Origin: Thalassotalea sediminis
Lineage (GTDB): Bacteria; Pseudomonadota; Gammaproteobacteria; Enterobacterales; Alteromonadaceae
Assembly: GCF_030295915.1 (NCBI RefSeq)
Contig: NZ_AP027361.1
Span: 3,658,001-3,722,000, forward strand
DNA length: 64,000 nucleotides
Direction of reading: 5' to 3'
The notes beneath the pieces are model-generated. The model did no database searches and was not told the DNA's origin. It was given only the letters and a program-made list of their open reading frames with translations. A program made the position numbers and the translations under genes. This document shows, piece after piece, positions 28,316 through 38,760 of the stretch (its first letter is position 1; the number at the start of each line of letters is the position of its first letter).

Positions 28316-29314
28316 TTAATAATAATTAAGTTCATCGGCTTTCCCCCAAAAAACACGGTAAGAATATGCAGTATAAGCAAGTATCGTAGGCACAACGAGT
28401 ATTGCCCCCCATAACAGAAAGTTCAACGCTTCGGGTGCAGCTACCGACTCCCATATCGTTAACTTGTTAGGCACAATATAAGGGAAAAAACTAAAACTCA
28501 AACCGAAGAAACTTAAAGCAAAGATAAAGACGGTAATAAAAAAAGGTAAGCCAGAGCCATGTTCAGGTGCCTTTCTTAAATGTTTCAGTACATTAAAGCA
28601 AAGTATAAAAGCGATACAACATACCATCGGAATTGGTAATAGAAACACTCCATATGGCCAAGTAAACCATTTCAAATACACTTCAGGATTTAGCCAGAGA
28701 TTTAGTGCCGACACTAAAACAATGCCAATAAAGGTAATGAGTACACTGCGGCGAGCATAATTAATCGCTTTTTGCTGTAATTCACCGCTAGTTTTCATTA
28801 CTAACCAAGTTGCACCAATCAGCATATATGCACTGGCTACACCCAATGCACTGAAGAGGGCAAAACTGGTTGCCATTATCGATTGTTCAAACCCAGTAAC
28901 GTAAAGTCCAAGCATGTATCCTTGAGAAAGTGCTGCAATATAAGAACCGGCTTTAAATAACCTGTCCCATGTTTTGCGATGAGAAACAGCTGCTTTAGCT
29001 CTAAAGTCAAAAGCGACTCCTCGCAAGATTAAGCCAATCAGCATAACCGCGCATGGCAAATACAACGCTTTTAGCACCATACTGTGAGCCGTTGGAAAAG
29101 CAATCAGTAATAAGCCTATGGCTAATACGAGCCAAGTTTCGTTAGCATCCCAAAAAGGGCCAATAGAAGCAATCATGGTATTGGCGTTATTTTGATTGTT
29201 CATTGGTAGTAACATACCAACGCCTAAGTCGTAGCCATCTAAGACAACGTATAGCAATGTTGCTAACGCCATTAAGCCAACAAATATTACCGCAAGTGAT
29301 TCTTGATCAAACAT
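28316..29314 (-). CDS. cydB: Cytochrome bd-type quinol oxidase subunit II
   Basis: 332 residues from the ATG at 29314, which has GGAG 7 bases upstream and overlaps the last 8 bases of cydA; the open frame upstream to 29356 is not used. About eight membrane helices; YVVLDGYDLGVGML and PFWDANETWLV are the family hallmarks. Subunit II packs against CydA in the inner membrane. The length is closer to the cyanide-insensitive (CIO) branch than to E. coli CydB. Confidence 0.93.
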   Translation of the reverse strand: MFDQESLAVIFVGLMALATLLYVVLDGYDLGVGMLLPMNNQNNANTMIASIGPFWDANETWLVLAIGLLLIAFPTAHSMVLKALYLPCAVMLIGLILRGVAFDFRAKAAVSHRKTWDRLFKAGSYIAALSQGYMLGLYVTGFEQSIMATSFALFSALGVASAYMLIGATWLVMKTSGELQQKAINYARRSVLITFIGIVLVSALNLWLNPEVYLKWFTWPYGVFLLPIPMVCCIAFILCFNVLKHLRKAPEHGSGLPFFITVFIFALSFFGLSFSFFPYIVPNKLTIWESVAAPEALNFLLWGAILVVPTILAYTAYSYRVFWGKADELNYY

Positions 29315-30683
29315 GACTATTCTCCAATGAGTCTGAACGATAAGGAGAGGTAACATTTGTTAACTCCTCATTTTCATATTCTTCAACTTTTACAGCACGT
29401 CTAGCCATTAAAAAGATCGTATGAATATAGGCAACCAATAAACCTATATAGACAGTGCAATACATCATTAAACTCGTGACAACATTGCTTGGTGCAATAT
29501 CAGTGACGGCTTCTTTAATGGTTAATACGCCACTCACTAAATAAGGTTGACGACCGATCTCTGTGACATACCAACCTGCCAATGTTGCCAACCACCCTGA
29601 AAAAGTCATCCATAATAGAACCTTAAGAAATAATGGTGATACGCTATCATGACGAAATAACTGAAACCTTGCGATCCAAGCAATAAGTATCATCAGTAGT
29701 CCTAACCCCACCATAATACGAAAGCCAAAAAACACGGGTTTAACGGGTGGATGTTGACCTACAAATTCATTTAAACCTTTTATTTCACCGTCAGCTTGGT
29801 GAGTTAAAATTAGGCTTGCGAGGTTTGGTATACCAACTTCAAAGTGGTTACTGCGAGATTCTTCATCTGGAATAGCAAACAATAATAACGGTGCACCTTT
29901 TTCTGTTTCCCACACGCCTTCCATTGCAGCCACTTTTTGTGGCTGATGCGCAAGCGTATTTAAGCCATGAAAGTCACCAACCAACGCTTGTAATGGTGCA
30001 AGTATCGCTGCCACAGTTACCGCGACTTTCAAAGTGAGTTTGGGCGCTTTTTTATTGTCACCTTTTAATAAACGATAAGCACTTAACCCGGCAATTAAGA
30101 AAGAAGCTGTTAAACCTGATGCCAACAACATATGAAAAAAGCGATAAGGAAAAGACGGATTAAAGATCACAGCAAACCAATCTACCGGATAAACAATACC
30201 GTCTCGTATTTCAAACCCTGTAGGTGTTTGCATCCATGAATTTAAACTTAAGATCCAAAAGGCTGACAACGTGGTACCTAATGCGACAACTATCGTCGCA
30301 AGCGTATGAATTTTCGGTGGTACTTTTTTTATGCCAAAGAGCATTATGCCAAGAAAAGTCGCTTCTAAGAAAAAAGCCGTAAGTACTTCGTAGCCCAGTA
30401 GCGGCCCAGCAATATTGCCAACTTTTTCCATAAACCCTGGCCAGTTTGTGCCAAATTGGAAAGACATTGTGATACCACTAACCACACCAAGCGCAAAAGT
30501 TAGCGCAAACACCTTAACCCAAAATCGATAAGCGCGCATATAAACGGGGTGCTGTGTCTGGTCAAATCGTACTTTAAAAAACACTAAGAACCAACACATT
30601 GCAATTGTGATGGTTGGGAAGAGAATATGAAAACTAATATTTAACGCGAACTGTATACGCGATAACATTTCTGTGTCTAACAT
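29307..30683 (-). CDS. cydA: Cytochrome bd-type quinol oxidase subunit I (CIO-like, short Q-loop)
   Basis: 458 residues. Heme ligand His19 (ISFHILFP), His near residue 182 (FFHMLLA) and the GRQP quinol-site motif, here GRQPYLV in place of GRQPW, are visible. The Q-loop is short, placing it with cyanide-insensitive oxidases. It oxidises quinol and reduces oxygen with high affinity. AGAGG precedes the ATG. It is coupled to cydB and lies downstream of the gbsR-type gene. Confidence 0.94.
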   Translation of the reverse strand: MLDTEMLSRIQFALNISFHILFPTITIAMCWFLVFFKVRFDQTQHPVYMRAYRFWVKVFALTFALGVVSGITMSFQFGTNWPGFMEKVGNIAGPLLGYEVLTAFFLEATFLGIMLFGIKKVPPKIHTLATIVVALGTTLSAFWILSLNSWMQTPTGFEIRDGIVYPVDWFAVIFNPSFPYRFFHMLLASGLTASFLIAGLSAYRLLKGDNKKAPKLTLKVAVTVAAILAPLQALVGDFHGLNTLAHQPQKVAAMEGVWETEKGAPLLLFAIPDEESRSNHFEVGIPNLASLILTHQADGEIKGLNEFVGQHPPVKPVFFGFRIMVGLGLLMILIAWIARFQLFRHDSVSPLFLKVLLWMTFSGWLATLAGWYVTEIGRQPYLVSGVLTIKEAVTDIAPSNVVTSLMMYCTVYIGLLVAYIHTIFLMARRAVKVEEYENEELTNVTSPYRSDSLENSHV

Positions 30684-30776
30684 AACGTACCTCTGCCGAA
30701 TTTGGCGTGAGTTAGCCTAAGGCGCAATAAACGTATTGCGTCTAAAAAATAATCTTATTTAATAAAATTTTAGTGC

Positions 30777-31322
30777 TTACTTAGACTTTACAATCTTATC
30801 TTTAAAGTCGAGCATTTTCACAACACCGGAGCCAAGCTTCATTAACGTGGTTAGTTTCTCTGGGCTAACGCTTTGTAGTTCTCGCGCCCATTTAGTTATG
30901 GTTTCAAGCAAGTCGTGTATTTCGTCCATTTGTTTTAATGCGTAAGCCTCTTGCTGATTAGCCGGTTCATCAAGTAATGAATCCCGTAATAACGACAGTG
31001 TTGGATCAACCTCTCGTTTGCTACGCTCCTCAAAAATGCGATTTGCTAGCGCCCAAATACTCCCAGACGGCATATAGTAATCTTTACGATCCCCAGCAAT
31101 ATGCTGAACATTGACTAGCCGCCAAGACTGCAACTCTTTAATGCCCATACTGACATTACCGCGCGAGATACTTAGCGTTTCACCAATTTCATTTGCAGAC
31201 AATGCTTGCTCACTCATCACTAATAAGCCCATAATTTGGCCGATCGTACGATTAAACCCCCATCGACTGCCCATTTCACCACAATGCATAACAAAACTTT
31301 CTATTTTAGGTGACAACTTCAT
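30777..31322 (-). CDS. GbsR/MarR-family transcriptional regulator
   Basis: 181 residues. The N terminus (MHCGEMGSRWGFNRTIGQIM) and the winged helix (LSANEIGETLSISRGNVSMG, ELQSWRLVNVQHIAGDRKDY) match the GbsR group of MarR-like proteins. A helical C-terminal region probably dimerises. It lies 93 bases upstream of cydA on the same strand behind a perfect FNR box, so it is likely to modulate the oxidase genes. Its ligand is unknown. Confidence 0.87.
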   Translation of the reverse strand: MKLSPKIESFVMHCGEMGSRWGFNRTIGQIMGLLVMSEQALSANEIGETLSISRGNVSMGIKELQSWRLVNVQHIAGDRKDYYMPSGSIWALANRIFEERSKREVDPTLSLLRDSLLDEPANQQEAYALKQMDEIHDLLETITKWARELQSVSPEKLTTLMKLGSGVVKMLDFKDKIVKSK

Positions 31323-31371
31323 ATTTTAAACTTTCAATAATTTCTGAACGTTTAAAATATTAGAATGATTT

Positions 31372-31385
31372 TTGATCTAGATCAA
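31372..31385. promoter_or_regulatory. Perfect FNR/CRP-type operator (TTGAT-N4-ATCAA)
   Basis: TTGATCTAGATCAA is a complete FNR consensus palindrome. It lies 50 bases upstream of the GbsR-type start codon, a position suited to oxygen control of this gene and, by read-through, of cydAB. Confidence 0.8.
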
Positions 31386-31641
31386 GTTAAATTTACGACA
31401 ATTATTAATAAGAATGACGCATTAGTTAAAGCTGTATTCCATGCTTTATTGGCAATAATTTCTCATGTTGCTAAGCCATTTCGACTAAAAAGGATAATCA
31501 TTAAGTTTGGTTAAAAACTACTTAACATTTACGCTAGATTGGAAAATATCGACTCATTCCAATGTTACATCAGCATTGCTAATTATCGATCGGTAGATAT
31601 TTTTACACAAAAAGGGGGCGTCTTAAGACTCAACACGACCA

Positions 31642-33501
31642 CTAAAAATAGAACATATATAATAGAAAAGACAATGACAGCCACATTAAAATAATAAGTG
31701 GAATACCGGCGCGAATAAAATCAGAAAACTGATAACCACCGGCATTCATCACAAGTAAGTTTGTTTTGTAAGCCATCGGCGTCGCATAACTAAGATTGGC
31801 ACCAAACAAAACAGCAAGTATGAATGGTTCAACGGGTAACGATAACTGATTTGCAACGGATATCGCTATTGGTGTACCGATGACCGCTGCGGCATTATTT
31901 GACACGATGTTTGTTAAAATAGCGAGCATTAACATTAACGACGCAATAATACCCCAAGGCGGCAAATCAACCGCAAAGGCAACAAACACTTGTGCAATAT
32001 ATTCAGCGCCACCTGTTTGCATCATCGCGGAACCTAATGCTAATGATGCAACAACAATAAGAATCACTTGCGTACTCAATGCTGATGACACCTCACTCCA
32101 ATCAATACACTTAGTAATCAACAAAACTAATATGCCGCACAGTGAACTGATAGCGATAGGCAAAATACCCACGGCAGCAACCGCAACAACAAGAAATAGC
32201 ACGAATAATGCGATAGGCGCTTTTTTCGAATAAGGTAAATCTGATGCCCCATCTATAATTAAAAAGCCCTGCGAACGCTTTAATTCTGCGACTTGGTCGG
32301 CGTCTCCTTGCACGAGTAATACATCACCAGCATGGATAATAACGTTGCCAATACTTCTTCGACCTATATCCATTGCTTTACCGTTCCGGTGCAGCGCCAG
32401 AACCGATATGCCATAACGTTTCGCAAATTGAACATCTTTAAGCGTTCTGCCGACTAAATTAGACGCTTGAATCACTACAATTTCCACCAACTTTTGCTTT
32501 TCAGCATTCAGAGGATGATCTTCATCAACTTTGTGAGCACCAGAAAACAAGGTAGCCTGTAAAACAGCTTCAAACTCTTTAAGTTGTTCTGGGTGTTCCT
32601 GAATATGAAGCCTGTCACCTTCTTTAAGCACCGTATCAGGAAAAGGGCGAATACTACGATAATCTGGGCTACGTTGTATTGATTCTATACTCATTTGATC
32701 GTCGGTTAACTTGAGTATTTCTGCGACTGTTTTACCATTCGCAATGCTATCTTCATTAATATTTAAATAAGCGCTAAAAAGTCGTGGCGATGTATCAGGT
32801 AAAGACGCGGCACGTTGTGGTAGTAATTTGGGAGCCACTAACCATAAATAGGCAATCGCAATAAAAGCAGCGATAATCGCGGGTGCACTAAAATCGAACA
32901 TACCAATACGCGGTAAGCCCATATCACTGGCAACACTCACCACTAACAAATTAGTTGAGGTGCCGATCGTTGTCGTCATCCCTCCTACCAGCGTGGCTAA
33001 GCCCATAGGTAATAGCATTGGAGAAGTATCTGTTTTCGTTCTAAGTGCCACACTCGTTAGGATAGGTAAAAGTAACACAACAATTGGCGTATTATTAACG
33101 AAGGCACTTAGGGCACCTGCGATGATGAGTGTTACCAAGAGTGATATTGCAGGGCTAATTTTCCACAGTTTTGCTAAGTTTCTGCCAACCGGCACTAAGG
33201 CCCCTGTTCGCACTAACGCATGGCCAATAATCATTAATGCACACACTGTTACCAGCGCTTCATGGCCAAAACCAAAGAACAATGATGATGGCTCCAAGTG
33301 CTGACCATTTAAATCGAATGGAAACACGGTAAAAATCATACAAAGTATAACGAGTACCGCAAGAGATGAGGTTTCTAAGGGGATATCTTCTCGTCTAAAA
33401 AAATAGAGTGCTATCACAGTTAGTACTAACATGGCTAACGCATGGTTATTGGGAATGTCTGGTATGGTCACATTCAACTCGTTGATTAATTTAATGAGCA
33501 C
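31642..33501 (-). CDS. SLC13-family permease with two TrkA-C (RCK_C) domains
   Basis: 619 residues. Hydrophobic N-terminal half (ALVRTGALVPVG, FVNNTPIVVLLLPI), two cytosolic RCK_C domains at about 225-425 (SIESIQRSPDYRSIRPFPDT; LVGRTLKDVQFAKRYGISVL), and a second membrane half. This DASS/SLC13-like layout is typical of putative anion or dicarboxylate carriers; some relatives carry sulfate. The frame opens at GTG 33501 with no ribosome site; internal ATGs are possible. Substrate unknown. Confidence 0.87.
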   Translation of the reverse strand: MLIKLINELNVTIPDIPNNHALAMLVLTVIALYFFRREDIPLETSSLAVLVILCMIFTVFPFDLNGQHLEPSSLFFGFGHEALVTVCALMIIGHALVRTGALVPVGRNLAKLWKISPAISLLVTLIIAGALSAFVNNTPIVVLLLPILTSVALRTKTDTSPMLLPMGLATLVGGMTTTIGTSTNLLVVSVASDMGLPRIGMFDFSAPAIIAAFIAIAYLWLVAPKLLPQRAASLPDTSPRLFSAYLNINEDSIANGKTVAEILKLTDDQMSIESIQRSPDYRSIRPFPDTVLKEGDRLHIQEHPEQLKEFEAVLQATLFSGAHKVDEDHPLNAEKQKLVEIVVIQASNLVGRTLKDVQFAKRYGISVLALHRNGKAMDIGRRSIGNVIIHAGDVLLVQGDADQVAELKRSQGFLIIDGASDLPYSKKAPIALFVLFLVVAVAAVGILPIAISSLCGILVLLITKCIDWSEVSSALSTQVILIVVASLALGSAMMQTGGAEYIAQVFVAFAVDLPPWGIIASLMLMLAILTNIVSNNAAAVIGTPIAISVANQLSLPVEPFILAVLFGANLSYATPMAYKTNLLVMNAGGYQFSDFIRAGIPLIILMWLSLSFLLYMFYF

Positions 33502-33590
33502 TTTTAATCAACGTTAGCATTCGACTCACTAAAAGGCGAGAAAGTAACAAAAATAAGTTAATGAGTTATTGCTACTAATGTACATTCAGT

Positions 33591-33622
33591 AAAAAAGCGA
33601 AGCATAATTGCTTCGCTTTTTT
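33591..33622. terminator. Bidirectional terminator
   Basis: AAAAAAGCGAAGCA (33591-33604), loop TAAT, TGCTTCGCTTTTTT (33609-33622): a perfect 14-bp palindrome with T runs on both strands. It lies downstream of the DUF4382 gene. Confidence 0.92.
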
Positions 33623-33636
33623 CACACTAAACCTAG

Positions 33637-34614
33637 TTAAAAGTTTACTGTAGTTTCTTGCCCCACAACCACATCTACTGTTTCCATATTACCTTCTGGT
33701 GAAGGAATAACTAAGCCGTCATATTGAACATTATCGTCAATTTCAACGCCACAAAATAACGCGACAGTATAATTACCTTCAGCGACAAAACCTATGCTAT
33801 AAGTACTATCATCGTTTACTTTGGCCGTTGCAATAGGCGCAGTAGCTGTTGGCACTTCTCCTGCGAAGGTTGTATCTTCAATATCAAACATATCACCCAA
33901 TTCAGTAGGTGCCGCTTCATATAAATAAACAGTACAAGCACCTAAATTAGTATTTTCGGCTGATATTAAACCACTAATTGATCCCGTAGCACCTTCAATA
34001 CGCACACCATGCGGCTTAATAATAAAGCCATTTTTAGCAGGATCATTTCCACGTTGCACCAGAGATTGTCTTAAATCAAACTCAATAGTGTAGGCAGGTA
34101 CTTCGCCTTGTTGTTGTGCGTTTTCCGTCACCATAAACGCACCTAATCGTAAGCGTGAACTGGGGACTTTTATTGCATATTCTGTTGCATCATTATCAAG
34201 CATTACATAAGAGCCTTCATCAATAACATTGAGCTCCATCGTGTATTCACCGACATTTAGCGTTACGTTTTGTGTTTCATCAATAATTTTCAGTTGACTA
34301 GTGCCCTGATGATCGAGCAAGTTTACTTGAATTGAGTCAACGACTTCCCCCATGTCATTAGTAAACTGGTCAATCATGACTTCTTGTTTACCGTTTGTTT
34401 CATCGGTATTTATCAATTTAATGCTGCCAATTTCAATTGCAACAATCACGGCATCATCAACAGGTGCATCACTAACCCCCAATGAAAACGTCGTCGTAGC
34501 CTGTGAATCGATAATCACATTAGTAGAACCATCACTACTACTCGATGAACCACCACATGCAGCTAAAAATACACATGCAGAAACAAAAGAAAATAATGCC
34601 TTTTTACTTATCAT
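33637..34614 (-). CDS. DUF4382 domain lipoprotein
   Basis: 325 residues. Lipobox LAACGG (Cys20) followed by a serine-rich linker. Residues about 40-200 form the DUF4382 beta domain (LGVSDAPVDDAVIVAIEIGS), followed by a carboxypeptidase-regulatory-like beta domain (TYSIGFVAEGNYTVALFCG). Acidic overall. Probably a surface or periplasmic lipoprotein; function unknown. It has its own strong terminator. Confidence 0.87.
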   Translation of the reverse strand: MISKKALFSFVSACVFLAACGGSSSSSDGSTNVIIDSQATTTFSLGVSDAPVDDAVIVAIEIGSIKLINTDETNGKQEVMIDQFTNDMGEVVDSIQVNLLDHQGTSQLKIIDETQNVTLNVGEYTMELNVIDEGSYVMLDNDATEYAIKVPSSRLRLGAFMVTENAQQQGEVPAYTIEFDLRQSLVQRGNDPAKNGFIIKPHGVRIEGATGSISGLISAENTNLGACTVYLYEAAPTELGDMFDIEDTTFAGEVPTATAPIATAKVNDDSTYSIGFVAEGNYTVALFCGVEIDDNVQYDGLVIPSPEGNMETVDVVVGQETTVNF

Positions 34615-34840
34615 AAGTACCTCTTTGAAAAGTTTTAGTTAAAACGACTTAATAGAACTATTTAGTTTTGGCATAAAGTCATTATAGCGGCATATTCAGT
34701 AATGTTTTAGGCTAAATACGAAAAATTTAGTATTTATAAAGGTATTCTTTTATTTTTATTATACTTTCAAAGCAATGCTAGCGATGGCTGACACTGTGTT
34801 TTTCACTAGCTTCGTAATTAAGTAGCAAAAGATTAAAAAG

Positions 34841-35809
34841 CTATAGCCATTTTTTTCTTTTAAAAACGACAACAAGTACCACAGAAATAACAAGCATCAC
34901 ACCGAGCAAAATAAAATAACCATTAGCCCACTTAAGCTCAGGAATGTGCTCAAAATTCATACCGTAGATACCCGCGAGAAAGGTCAAAGGCACAAAAAGC
35001 GCAGTGATCACCGTTAACACTCGCATTGTTGCGTTTAATTGATGCGAAGTTACAGACATGTAGCCATCAATCAGATCACCACAAATATCGTAATACATTT
35101 GCGATAAACTCAACAGTCGCTCTAATCGCTCTCTAAGATCAGTTAAGGTATGAATTTCTTCCGGTGTAATTAACGTCGTTTCGTCATTTTCAAGGAAGTT
35201 ATTTAATGATTCACCAATAGAAACGTGATAATTAAAGGTACGCCTTATTTTTACAAGCTGTGAACGATAAGACGTTATTTCCCGCATCATTTTGTCGTTT
35301 CCACTTAATTGAAATTGATCTTCAATTTTCTCTAACTGTGCTTCAAAGCTAAACAACTGTTGTAAGTAATTGCCGCAACTGGAATGAAAGATTTGTAACG
35401 CTAAATGCACAGGACTGCGCGCCAAAAACTTAGCGCTTTTTTCATGAAAAAGCGTATTAATAGCGATAGAACACTCACGATGACAGGTGATTAATATACG
35501 ATGACCAATGAACATACCTAACTGTAGATGTTCAAAATCTAATACGTCGTCATAACGCACAAACCCTCGGTATAATAAACAAATATAGTTATCAAATAAT
35601 TCTATTTTCGGGGGGTGTCTTTCACGTTGTACATCTTGTATGGCTAACGGGTGGCAACCTAAAGAAATTAACATCTGTTTTTCTTTCTCTTTGTCCAAAC
35701 CTTCTAAATCAAGCCATAACGTGCTGTCTTCATTATTTTGCCAACGCTCAATGAGCTCTTCCTGACCAATCTCAGTAGAAGTGCTGGAAATTAACAAGGT
35801 TCTAATCAT
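34841..35809 (-). CDS. CorA-family divalent cation transporter (ZntB-like)
   Basis: 322 residues: soluble alpha/beta N-terminal part, long helix, and two C-terminal membrane helices. The selectivity motif GMN is present in AGIYGMNFEHIPELKW. CorA members carry Mg2+, Co2+ or Ni2+; the ZntB group moves Zn2+. Sequence alone does not settle which. It lies 62 bases downstream of the hybrid kinase gene and on the same strand, so the two could share a transcript. Confidence 0.9.
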   Translation of the reverse strand: MIRTLLISSTSTEIGQEELIERWQNNEDSTLWLDLEGLDKEKEKQMLISLGCHPLAIQDVQRERHPPKIELFDNYICLLYRGFVRYDDVLDFEHLQLGMFIGHRILITCHRECSIAINTLFHEKSAKFLARSPVHLALQIFHSSCGNYLQQLFSFEAQLEKIEDQFQLSGNDKMMREITSYRSQLVKIRRTFNYHVSIGESLNNFLENDETTLITPEEIHTLTDLRERLERLLSLSQMYYDICGDLIDGYMSVTSHQLNATMRVLTVITALFVPLTFLAGIYGMNFEHIPELKWANGYFILLGVMLVISVVLVVVFKRKKWL

Positions 35810-35871
35810 TACTTTTAATCCTGTAGTACCACAAAAGTTTGCGATGAATTATGTTAGCCATTAAATTGCCG

Positions 35872-38616
35872 TCAATGTTCAGTTTTATCTGCAATAATTT
35901 TTGCAAAACATGTCAGTAATCTATCAACATTTATTGGTTTAGTGAGGTGCTCTGTAAACCCTACCTGTTTGGCATATTCAACACTTTCAGAGTTTACATC
36001 AGCAGTCAAAGCAATAATGGGTAACTCTTTATACGCATCTATCGCTCTAATTTGCTTGGTTGCCTCATAACCATCTAGCACCGGCATTTGGCAATCCATC
36101 AACACCACATCAAACGGCTGATTTTTAACAGCCTCAACACCTTCTTGGCCATTGTTAGCAATTTCTGGTTCAATATTCTGCTTTCTCAAAATCGTTTTAA
36201 TTAATGCCTGATTAATACGGTTATCTTCGACCACTAATACGCGTAGCATTGAAAAATCTTGCTCAGGTGCTTTTTCAACTTGGGCGACTTTATCGTACGA
36301 AACGCTCAATGTGGCAGTAAAGGTAAATTCAGAGCCTTTTCCTTCCTCGCTAAAAACAGTGACATTCCCCCCCATGAGGTAACTTAACTCTCTTGAAATT
36401 GCGAGCCCCAAACCAGAACCGCCATAATTACGAGAAGTAGAGTCATCAGCTTGAGTAAAAACAGTAAAGAGCTTTTGTTGATTTTGTCTGCTAATACCGA
36501 TACCCGTATCTATTACCTTGATCAGTAGTTGTGCTGAACCGCTTGCCTCTAACTTAGCGCTAGCTTGCAACGTTATCGAACCGGTAGCTGTAAATTTCAC
36601 TGCATTACTGCATAAATTAACTAACACTTGTTCAATGCGAGCTTGATCACCAATAAAATAAACATTGGCAGGGATTTCATCAATTAGCTGCCATTTCAAC
36701 CCTTTATTTGCAGACATTGTTTCATAAATAGTGGCAATGCGTTGTAAACTCGCGTGCATATCAAAATGATGCATAGATAACTCAAGTTTACCGACCTCTA
36801 TTTTGGAAAAGTCCAAAATATCGTTAACCAAATTAAGCAAAATATCGGAAGACACTTCAATCTTGCTTAAATATTCCTTTATCTCTTGTGGTTCATCCGT
36901 GTGTTGCGCCATTTGAGAAAAACCAACGACAGAGTTAAGCGGCGTACGTATTTCATGACTCATATTCGCAAGAAAGCGACTTTTGGCTTGATTTGCCTCT
37001 TTAGAAACCTGTACCGCCTGATGCAAGGATAGCGTTTTTTTCTCAACTAAATTATTAAGTACTAAGTGTCGATTGTTCATCAATAACACCATCGCAACTA
37101 TACAAACAACCAAACCAAACTGAAAAATAAACAAGACAAAATGTGAGCGGCTTTGTTTAACTTTTAAATATGACTGATTAAGCGCCAAATTTAAAAACCA
37201 CGTTTGCCCAGAGTGAAAAAACTGCATGGTTTTAACATCTTCCCGATCACTTAAACGGATATTCTTTTCTTCAGTATTGCCCGCAAACCAATGAGTTGCG
37301 CCTCGCTCGTAGAGTTCATATTTAAAGAGTTTATTGTTATGAAAATCGAACGTTTTATCCATTATTTCATTGACTAAAAAAACGCCAGTTGCAAAACCTC
37401 TAACGCGTTTTCTAATTTTAGCGTTGTCATCAGTATCCGCTTGAAACACAGGAATAAACAATAAAAATGCAGGTTGGCTTTTCTTCGATTGCACTAACGT
37501 AATTATTGGCGTTGCTTGAGAATAATAACTAGTTGTCGCCTTTAAGATAGTTTGTTTGCGCGCATTATTTGAATAAACATTATAACCAAGCGCTTTCTCG
37601 TTACCTTGCATAGGTGCAATATATTTTACATAAACAATGGGGTCGCCAGCATCAATAGGTTCGCCCTTTATTTTAATCGTGTCATCATAAATGTCTTTCA
37701 ACGCAGCTTCTTCTTGCTGCTTTCGCTGTGGATTAATTAGCGGATTCCATGACATAGCATGAATGGCTGAGTTTTTACTTAACTCCTCTGCGGTAAAACT
37801 TTGGAATTCGCTGTGTGTTAATACTGGGTGGCTTTGAATGAAGTTTGCCAATGTTTGTAACTGCAATAAACTTTTATTAAGCTCTCGGTATAAACTACTT
37901 TCAACAACTTTTGTTTCTCTAGATATGATTTTTTCACTATTTTCATTGGAAAATTCTATAAAGAAGCTTGTGAGCACTAGCACGCATATAAACAAGAAAC
38001 CTGTCGCTGCAATAGTGATAATTCTAATATTTTTTCGAAACTCTTGTTGTGAAGAGTATTGAATAACACTCAATAAAAATGGTGTTGCTAATAGTACCCC
38101 TATCGAATCTCCCAGCCACCAATAGGTCATATTTAACCAATAATTATCGATACTAAAATTAGCATTAAAGTACGTTAGTGCAGAAATACCTATATTGGCT
38201 GCAATAAGGTTTACAACAAAGCCCACTAGCACGACAAAATAGATAATTTTTCTTGTCGATGGTTGCGCAATTGGGCTGCCTAGCCATCGTCTCATAAGTG
38301 CACTTCCTACTGCAGCTTGCAGTGTGGAGCCTACTGCTATGAAAAAGATGCTAGCGCCGTTGATAGAAAATAAGTCGTACAACGAGAGATCTGCACTCAC
38401 CGTAAAATTGAATGCACTAGACGCAATAAATATTGCCGGCAAAAACCGCCAGCCCCAAATAAAACTACCAACAAGCGCAATACCGGCTGGCAGCCATACG
38501 GGCATAATTTGGGTATGAAATGAGAGTGTAGAGAGTAAGTAACCCGACAAATAGGCACCCAGAGCAAGTGCAATATACAACAATTTTGCAGACGTTGAAT
38601 TCAGGTTAGTGTCCAT
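35872..38616 (-). CDS. Hybrid sensor histidine kinase: MASE1-CHASE-HisKA-HATPase-REC
   Basis: 914 residues. MASE1 membrane sensor at about 1-220 (MPVWLPAGIALVGSFIWGWR), CHASE domain at about 250-440, another membrane helix near 495-515, HisKA with phospho-acceptor His554 in NMSHEIRTPLN, HATPase with DTGIGI and GGSGLGLAIS, and a receiver domain with Asp841 in LMDCQMP. No Hpt domain, so phosphate must pass to a separate Hpt protein or the REC acts within the protein. Ligand unknown. Confidence 0.93.
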   Translation of the reverse strand: MDTNLNSTSAKLLYIALALGAYLSGYLLSTLSFHTQIMPVWLPAGIALVGSFIWGWRFLPAIFIASSAFNFTVSADLSLYDLFSINGASIFFIAVGSTLQAAVGSALMRRWLGSPIAQPSTRKIIYFVVLVGFVVNLIAANIGISALTYFNANFSIDNYWLNMTYWWLGDSIGVLLATPFLLSVIQYSSQQEFRKNIRIITIAATGFLFICVLVLTSFFIEFSNENSEKIISRETKVVESSLYRELNKSLLQLQTLANFIQSHPVLTHSEFQSFTAEELSKNSAIHAMSWNPLINPQRKQQEEAALKDIYDDTIKIKGEPIDAGDPIVYVKYIAPMQGNEKALGYNVYSNNARKQTILKATTSYYSQATPIITLVQSKKSQPAFLLFIPVFQADTDDNAKIRKRVRGFATGVFLVNEIMDKTFDFHNNKLFKYELYERGATHWFAGNTEEKNIRLSDREDVKTMQFFHSGQTWFLNLALNQSYLKVKQSRSHFVLFIFQFGLVVCIVAMVLLMNNRHLVLNNLVEKKTLSLHQAVQVSKEANQAKSRFLANMSHEIRTPLNSVVGFSQMAQHTDEPQEIKEYLSKIEVSSDILLNLVNDILDFSKIEVGKLELSMHHFDMHASLQRIATIYETMSANKGLKWQLIDEIPANVYFIGDQARIEQVLVNLCSNAVKFTATGSITLQASAKLEASGSAQLLIKVIDTGIGISRQNQQKLFTVFTQADDSTSRNYGGSGLGLAISRELSYLMGGNVTVFSEEGKGSEFTFTATLSVSYDKVAQVEKAPEQDFSMLRVLVVEDNRINQALIKTILRKQNIEPEIANNGQEGVEAVKNQPFDVVLMDCQMPVLDGYEATKQIRAIDAYKELPIIALTADVNSESVEYAKQVGFTEHLTKPINVDRLLTCFAKIIADKTEH

Positions 38617-38760
38617 TTATTCTTCACACTCGTATTCTCAGAACAAGTTACTACTATGTATAGCGTATTTACTATGTTCTTTGTATAAATATTTACATTA
38701 CACCATTAACTTATAACTTGTGCACACAAAAAAATTGAGAGAAATTTTAAAAACACCGCA

